Origin: Geotrypetes seraphini
Lineage: Eukaryota > Chordata > Amphibia > Gymnophiona > Dermophiidae
Length of the DNA: 64,000 bases
Assembly: GCF_902459505.1 (NCBI RefSeq)
Contig: NC_047096.1
Location: forward strand, 3,038,001-3,102,000
Reading direction: 5' to 3'
In this document: positions 12,301-21,300 of the stretch, in pieces
How positions within the stretch are numbered: position 1 is the stretch's first letter
Layout of the letters: each line of letters begins with the position of its first letter
Program-made: the position numbers and the translations under genes
The notes under the pieces: model-generated
Told to the model about the DNA's origin: nothing
The model's input: the letters and a program-made list of their open reading frames with translations, nothing else
Databases searched by the model: none

Positions 12301-15300
12301 CTGCGTAGTTTCCATCTGATTGCCTAAGGCGTTCTATTCCATTTTTGTTTCTCTTCCTGTCGCTAATGTACCTAAAGAAGGATTTGTCCCCTTTTTTAAT
12401 GTTCCGTGCTAGATCTTCCTCTGTTTGAAGTTTGGCTTCCCTGACTGCCTTTTTGACAGCCTTAGATCTGGCCAGATAGTCTTCTTTTGCCTCCCTTTTC
12501 CCAAGATGTTTGTAGGTGATAAATGTTTCTTTTTTCATTTTAATGAGGTCCGAAATTTCCTTGTTGAACCATTGTGGTTTTTTGTTTCTCCGGCGTTTGC
12601 TTACTGTTTTTACGTAGCGGCAAGATGCTTCGTTCAGGATGTATTTTAGATTTGTCCACATAGTTTCCGGATTGTCAGTTTCTACATGGTTTTGTAGCTC
12701 TTGATGGACAAAGTCTCTCATGTGGTCGAAGTCTGCCTCCGTAAAGTTGAGGACCCTCGTTGCTGTGTTTGATTTAGAGAAGCCTTTCCTGAGGTTGAGC
12801 CATACCATGTTGTGGTCACTGGAGGCCAGCGTGTCTCCCACTGATACTTCCGTTTCAGGAACTAGGGGTACTAACCTTGTGACAGTAATACACGGCCGAC
12901 ACAATCTGGCGGAAGTAGTGTCGGGCCTCCTGCTCCGTCAGGCTCTGCCGTTCGCTGATGTAATCGTACAGGTCACCTCTGCTGGCGTACTCCATAACAA
13001 TGACGATTTTGCTGCTGTTTTCAAACACTAGGAAGAAAGAAGAACACCAGAGACATTAAGACCAGAGAACAGCGGTTTAAAACCCTAGAAACTGAAGTCT
13101 GTGGCCGCACCGGGTGTATATTACATACATAGCCTCCCCTGCCAGTATGACATCTGTGAATCGGAGAATAGTTAAGCTCTGGAACGCATTGCCAGAGGTT
13201 GTGGTAAGAGCAGATAGCGTAGCTGGGTTTAAGAAAGGTTTGGACATGTTCCTGGAGGAAAAGTCCATAGTCTGTTATTGAGAAAGACATGAGGGAAGCC
13301 ACCGCTTGTCCTGGATTGGTAGCATGGAATGTTGCTGCTCTTTAGGTTTTGGCCAGGGACCAGTGACCTGGATGGACCATTGGTCTGACCCAGTAAGGCT
13401 ATTATGTTCTTAAAATACAGCACATTGCTAAAATCTCTACATTAAAAAGAAGACAACATAGGATATTCAATCAACACTGACTTGCTCTGTCCCCCCTCAT
13501 CTCGACATTCCCCTAAAGTCCCCACAGAAGTGCTTTCAGGGAAAGGTGATGCAACGTTTGAAGACAGAGCACATTCTTTCCTCCTGAGCTCATATGGAGA
13601 CAACAGTGATACCAGGAAGAGAAAAAGCCCCAAATATCACAGAATGTAAACAAGTGAAAGAGAGAGTGAGGTGTGCAGAAGAGGTCCAAAGACCTGCAGT
13701 CTTCCCAGGTCCCGGCATCCAGGAGCCATTTTCTCAGCATGCTCCCATCCTATCATTCCCAAACATTCTCCTGCAAGCTTGGCAACCCTCTGTGGGTTTT
13801 TATCCATGCCAAGTCTTGGATCACCCCAAGAACCCCCCCCAGAAAGACTGACCTCTTGCACTACTTGGCTAGAGATGGCCGAGTCTGTATTTCAAGAGTC
13901 ATCCTGCCAACGGGCAGGATCCAATGAAAACAATGTTAAACCCCACAGGGTAGAGCCCATATTTCAGAGGGCCCTGTGAGTTTCCCCTCCCCCCAAATTC
14001 TGCCCACTGCAGTTGACTCACCTTCATAGATGGAGATGATGTGCGGGTGGGATAGCGAGGACATGACCTCTATCTCTCTCCGGATATGCACGAGATCCTC
14101 TTCAGCTTTGATCCTGTCCTTCCGGATGGACTTTATGGCAACCTGAAAGCAGAGATAGAGAATTCCCAATCAGTCTCATTCGCTGTACAAGGAAACGGTA
14201 GCAAATCACTCGAGATGGCAGAATCCCTAGAACCACAACCCACAATGACAAAAGGAGAGCTAGAATAAGCCAGCACCAACAGGGAAACCCCCAGGACCAG
14301 TCTTCTCCCACCGGGCCAATGAGCTTTCCACATTACATCACAAACTCCGTTCCATCTCGTGGGCCAGTGCCATAGCTGGATCCTGGCAGCTCCTGGGCAG
14401 TTTGAGGATCAGGCGCCCTTTTTATTTGTTCATTTGGTTGGGTTTCTATCCCGTCCTCCCTGGAGAGCTCAGAATGGGTTACGTATTGAAGGGAATTCAT
14501 GCGAGGTGATGGCAAACACGGCATGTCAAGATGGCAGAATATAGTTAAAGCAGGGTTAAACATAACATGACAAACAGTACAATGAGACGTAGCGTGACGA
14601 GCATTGTATGACATAGCCTGGCATCCACGGTTTTATATACAGAAGCACAGCATGGCAAACATAGTGTAGAAGTCCAGCTAACCTAGCGTGGGAGACATGG
14701 GATGGCAAATATTGTGTGGTCGGCATAGCATGAGAATTTGTAGCTGTGTTTAGCTGTAGCTCGTTTGGAGTCATCCAGCTTTTTATTTCCGAGAGGCCGT
14801 TGTGTAGTTTGGAGATTTGCCAGCGGAATGAGAAGGAGGTAAACACACAGTCATTTCCATCCTTACACCTGCTGCTTTTCCAGTTCTGTTTATGGGGTTT
14901 GTTATTGATTTTGAATTTCTGGAAATTACCCTGTGCCCTGGGGGGGGATCTGCGGAGACTTCTACGTGTTAGAAGGGATGTAAATGTTAGCGATCGGGTA
15001 CGAGTCTGAGCATTTAACCATATGTTATACAATCTTAATTAGAACAGCAGAAGCTGGAAGGGAAGGATGGGTGACTATCAGGGCGGCCATGTTTCCATAA
15101 CAGTAGGATCTGGATAGGACCACCTTCCCCATCTCCCCCCCCCCCCCCCACACCCACTTTACAAACTTCCCACACCAACTTTTACAATCACCACACGATT
15201 CTGAAATGGTGAAATAGCTGCAATTCTATTTATTGACCGATATTAACCATAACCAATTCTCATAACATAGCAAAATTTAACATAACTACTACTACAACTA

Positions 15301-18300
15301 TTAATTTTTTCTATAGCGTTACCAGACGCGTGCAGCGCTGCACATAACAGCCCGCCCCCCAAGCTACCAGGCACACAAATATTCTGTGGCCCCCTGACCC
15401 CGCCACACCAGCAAGAGCCCAGGGGGTAGCAAGTCCCTCCATACCCCTTTATCCAGGTCACCTGACCCAAGGCACGGCTCTCAGCCAGCCCACCACTCAT
15501 CGCCGGATGAGACCCAGCACCCAGTAGCCCCACTATCCCAAGTTACCAGCTACCTAGAGAAAAGCCGCCCTGGAGGACTCCAGAAGGAGCCGGGTCCTCC
15601 AATGTCCAATGCTTTTTAACTTCCCCGCACCCATTTCTCCCCTCTCCCAGCCAATCCCTTCAAAACCTCTCAGTGGGAAAACTTTTGCCCAATCCCTTCC
15701 CTCTATCTCCCCCCCCCCCCTACAGCTTGCTTGATGGGTGATGCGGATCTCCTAGCCCCCCATTATCTTTTGCCCATCAAGACAAGCTCTCGGGCTCCAC
15801 TATAGGTGATTCTGGTACAGTTGGGCTATAAGAGCCCAAGTCTTCTCCGGCTTGGTAGGCTTCAGGAGTGCTGAGGTTCATAGGAAGGGAATTTAACTAG
15901 GGGGATGGAGGCGGGGAACCATCTAGGTTATATGCCTCAAGATTACCCAATTGTTCGGTTATATTGATTTCTCAGAATCGGAATAGCTTTAGGACTTGGG
16001 CTGAAAATGTTAACTCCCAGCTCTATACTGTTGGAATGTGTGTGTGTGTGTTTGGGGGGGTGGAATCCTTTGGTGGGGTGAGCCAAAATGGCTTTGTTGA
16101 TTTCAGTATCATTATCATTGCTCTAAGACAGGGATGTCAAAGTCCCTCCTTGAGGGCCGAATCCAGTCGGGTTTTCAGGATTTCCCCAATGAACATGCAT
16201 GAGATCTATTAGCATACAATGAAAGCAGAGCATGCCGATAGATCTCATGCATATTCATTGGTGAAATCCTGAAAACCCGGCTGGATTGTGGCCCTGGAGG
16301 AGGGACTTTGACACCCCTGCCCTAAGAGGTGGTTGTATTTATATTTGTAATTTCTCATTTTTACGTTTTCTATTTGATGACCAATACAAATGGTTTGCTT
16401 ATTCTGCCAAACAACAAAAGAAACCCAACAGTGTCTGCGGTATAAAAACCGCAAGCAAGAAACAAAAAAGAAACGGCAGACTGATATGTACAAGATGCAG
16501 TCAAGGTTTATTTTACTCAGTGTTAAATGCGGTAACTTAATACCACCTTTTTACCAACCAAAAGACCCAACACGGTCCATGTTTCGGAAAACACGCCTTC
16601 TTCAGGGGTCCATGGTATAATAAGGATAAAAAACCAACCACCTGTGTGTGCAGTGGATCGACAATGCAGCGCAGTTATCCAAGCCTTCAGTGCGTCCCTA
16701 TGCGCTAATCCCAGCACACACCCTCCCGATGACGCGCCTATGCGAAACTCGAGTCGAGGGTTTGGGGGCAAAGTTTCTGACTGGGATCACCGAAAGGGTA
16801 GTCGATCATTGGAACGAGCTACCTCAGCAGGTGATTGAGGCCAACAACGTGTCAGATTTTAAGAGAAAATGGGATATTCTCGTGGGATCTCTAGGGGAAT
16901 AAAAGTCAGGGAGTGGGTCATTGGTGTGGGCAGACTTGATGGGCTGAGGCCCTTTTCTGCCGTCAATTTCTATGTTTCTATATTATTTAATTTAAGCAGC
17001 AGGAAGCAGGACTAAAGATCTGCCTCGTCTGTCAGCTAAGTTGAAATCAAACCCATGTATATGACATTGAGCATTACGTGATGTTTGACGAAGGCAAACC
17101 GGGACTGTAATGGCGTGATGATGGTCCCAGGTAGCGACCTCTGCTTACGACACTATTTAAAAGCACGTAGGTTTGCAGATCTGAGCACTTTTTATTTGTT
17201 GGTTGTGCATGTTTAGACATATATCTGGTATTTATAAAGCCTGTGTTTTTTCCGATATTGAAATAGAAGAGCAAGAGCCAGGCCATGGCAGAAGCTGTAG
17301 ACGGGCTCTGGGCCACCACTGCTGTCGCACCAGCCAAGCTCTTACGATGAGACCCATTTCTTCCTCACCTCAGGCTTGGATTTCAGGTTCATTCCATCTC
17401 CAAGCCCTCTAGCCTCCTGCTCCCACCAGAGAGAAGTCAGACAAAAGAGGAAGAAGGCTGAGTGAGGCCCTACAAAGATGATGTCCAGAGCCCCAGCTGC
17501 AGTACTTTGCTGATAATTAAAACCAGGGTGAACGTGACGCGTTTGAACCAGAGTCCCAGCACAAAGGACGCTGCTAAACACCTTAGAACATGCTCAAATT
17601 TCAGACCAAACAAACCTGAGACGTTCTATTCAAGAGGACAACTGCACCCAATCCCTTTTCTCTCTCTAAAGGGATTTGCAAACTAGGAGAAAAATAATAC
17701 ATTCAGGTTCCAATCTACAATGAATCTACTCGGGCCTCTTTTCTTTTAGGGGGCAAGAATGCGGAACTGAGGTAATCCTGTAAAGAAATACTGCGACACG
17801 ATATAGAGAAAGGGAGAAGAGGTTCCCAGGAGTCAAGAGAAGAGGGTTCAGTGCACACACAGTCCCTCCTTCCTCCTCCTTAGAGAAAACCGTTCCCAGC
17901 CCACCACAATCACCCCGATGATCGGGGCTCTAGTAATCTCGTAAACTTTGGGAATAAGATGATGAAATAAGTCAGTTGAAGGGACCCGAGACCTGAAAAC
18001 ATAATCTCTGATCATCTGTCTTTCTAGGGGATGACGTTCTAACATTAGTTTGTGGTGGAAAAATCTTGCATTCAGGAGGACTGACTCCCCAAGGCCTGGA
18101 TAGCAGAGGAGGCCAAACTCGAGACATCTCAGGTATGCCTTGTACTGCCTCAGACAGCGAAGGACCAACTTTTTAACTGCTATAGAAGACTGAGCTCTGG
18201 GGAGAGGGAAGAGGAGCATATGGTTTGGGCTCCTCCAACACATCAACATGGCTGCATCAACCTGGGATACCACAGAGAGTGAGGTGAGGTAGGAGACCTA

Positions 18301-21300
18301 GAATATAATCTGTGAAGACAGCTAAGTTTCAAGAAACTGATCTAGACCCACCACTGAAAATAGTCACCTTGGCGAGATGCCAGGGCCTGTCTCTTGTCTT
18401 CCCTACACCACAGAGTTGCCAGACCAGCTACAGTCACTCTCTTTTGCCTGATCAACATGGGTTTTTGCCCTTCCTCTCCTATCAATTACAAATAAGTTAA
18501 GTCCTAGAGAGGGGCCCTGTGTGGCCACATCAAGCTTAAGACCTGCAGCAAACATCTCCACACTTCCACAAATGTGGAAAACCTGAAACACAAATGGTCC
18601 AAACACAGCCCAGAGACCACAATCCCAGTACAGCAGAACCCTGGCAAGGCTTCAGCTCTAACCCTAAGAATTCACATGCCTTCCTATTCTCCAGTACCCA
18701 ACACGGTATCTACTGCTCCAAGACTATATTACGCAGTGGAACTAGGGCTATGAAGTTGAAAAAAATTATCTCGCTCTGAACAAGTTGGGGGGAAAAAGCT
18801 GCGAGTATCCCAAGGCGGATGTGAACTGGTGTTCCACCCCCATCGCCCAGTTGAACAGTGAGAATCAGGATGCTTAAGTGAGGTGTGCAAAAGAAAATGA
18901 ACAGAAAGAAAGATGGAGAGCAGAGCTCAGGACTGGGGGAATAATCTCCCTCTTCTAGGGTTGAAACATTAATCCTTACCTCCCTAACAATGTGGGCAAA
19001 TGGGTGGATTAGAGACTCTACAAATAGCTCGACTCCTACTGATTTTACGATACTCATTAACTCTTCTCATCCTCATGATAAAAGCTTTTCACCACAGGCA
19101 CTGAACAGGCTATAATGAGTCATTACCCCCAGCCCCAGGACTCCTGCATGGAATGCCTGAAAGCTCCTCTGAAGGGATTTTTTAAGGGAGGCTAGACAGT
19201 GAGTGGTTCATGTTTCCTGGAAGAGAGACCGTAGAACTGGGTTCAGAAATGCCAAACTGGAGCAGCCTCAGCAGGGCAAGACCAACCCTCGCCTTTAAGA
19301 GCAGACCAGTGGTCCATCAAGCCCAGTAGTCCGTTCCCATGGTGGCCAATCAAGGTCCCAAGTAACTGGCCAAAACCAAAACCTGAATTACACAAAAAGC
19401 AGCCTTTCAGTTTTTTCAAAACTACAAAAACTCAGCTCCGCTTGCAAGGACTCAGGAGAAGAATTCCACCGATACGATCCAGCTATAGAAAATGCAGATA
19501 CTCAAGTAACTGTCAGCTTATCTATTTATTTCAAAAATAAAACCTAAGCGGTTTAGAAAGCAAACACACAATCAAGACAACATTATTTAACATCCTAAAA
19601 TTAGTAAAACTTCAGTAAAGTAGGCTATCGAAATCTAACCTAGTAAAAAGCTCTTACAAACAGATGTGGTTTTAGTTGCTTCTTAAAAGGCATCTTGTTC
19701 GTATATAATAAGCTCAAACATCCGCCAGAGAAATGGCCGTTGCTTGCATCTTCTTGGGTTTCACCAAGCACCTCTATTGATAGCTTCATGGCAGATTCAG
19801 CTCGTAACATTCTAGATGGTATATAATGTTTCAATACTTGCTTTAGATACCACGGTGCTACCCCCATAGATCGCTTGGTGAATAACCATCAAAATCTTGT
19901 ATTCAATTCTACATTGAATTGGCAACCAGTGGAGACTCTTCAGTACCAGCGTTATATGCTCATTATTGTCTACTGTACCCTATTTCTTGTCATGACTAGT
20001 CTGTTTTCAAACTTGTAACCCGTTCTGAGCTTCTGGGAGAACGGGATAGAAATTGAAATAAACTTGTACTGCAGCTATGGCAAATTTTAACTGTATATTA
20101 TGTACGTTGTTAACCTGTAACCAATGGCAACCCATGAAAATAATGTCTTCTGCATAGCAGTCCCTATCTGGCTTTAACTCTTGGGGAGGGGGGGGCAGAA
20201 GTGATTTCAGGGTTCTCCTAGGACAAGCAGGATGAGTCAGCCACATATGGGGTGTTGTCCCAACACCTCCCAATTTGCGGATAAGCTCTCCAATAGGCGC
20301 AGGTCCAGTCGGTACATCCCTCGGCTAGGGAGTCACCCATATGTGGCTGACTCATCCTGCTTGTCCTAGGAGAAAGTGTAGTTACTTACCTGTAACGTAG
20401 GTTCTCCGTGGACAGCAGGATAGTCAGCCACACAACCCACCCGGCCACAGCTAGGAACATCCTGGGGATTAGGGGGAAGCAGGGGGAAATGGGTAGGGCT
20501 CGGGCATGCCCAGTGGGGCCCGGGCACTGCACATGCTCAGAGAAAAAAAAAAAAAAAAATCTCTCTGAGCTATTGGAGAGCTTATCCGCAAATTGGGAGG
20601 TGTTGGGACAACACCCCATATGTGGCTGACTATCCTGCTGTCCACGGAGAACCTACGTTACAGGTAAGTAACTACACTTTACAGGAAAAAACAACACACT
20701 ACTTCCTGCTCCAGGGGTGCTGTACCCGATATAATACCTTCAGTTAAAGAGCTCAGCTGCACAGTGCCAAATTCCCATCACCCGTGTCCATCTGCCAACC
20801 GCAGTACCAGGAAATGGCAGTTGCTATTTCTGGCTTCTCTATCCACCCCCTCATTCTCTCTGCAGCTAAACACACATTTCTGTTGTTGGGTGTAGCAGGT
20901 AAACCTTCCCTCTCCCCGGTGCTTAAGGACAGTTGTGAAGCGAACCCATCTCTTTTCACGCACTACAAGGAAACACGATAGCAAAAGGTCCAGCCTAGTA
21001 CAGAATGCATTTGCAAAGACACTTTGTGAGAGATACAGGGCAGGTGAGTCACCACATGAACAATGAAGTGTAGACAAGCTGAAGGTGCCGCAGGTCAAGA
21101 ATAAGGTACTTTGGCATAACAGGGTACGAGGTTCCCCTCAATTAGGACATAGGTAAGCTCAGGGAATCAGGTTCCATAAATGTACAGTACATCTGCTTCA
21201 CAAGCCACCCACAACCTTCACTTTTTAACATTTTTTGTTTGCGATATTGCCGAATGGCAGACTGGTAAGATTTACCTCTTTGCAGATGATACCAAAATCT

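Noticed and set aside
10670-12904. A 744-codon open frame as a host gene
   Set aside because: All recognisable content is CR1 reverse transcriptase. Its first residues run through NUAK2 exon 3 in a different frame, so the apparent start codon is accidental.
17848-18273. A 141-codon open frame in NUAK2 intron 1 on the minus strand
   Set aside because: No known motif, no splice context and no compositional support; likely chance or an old repeat.
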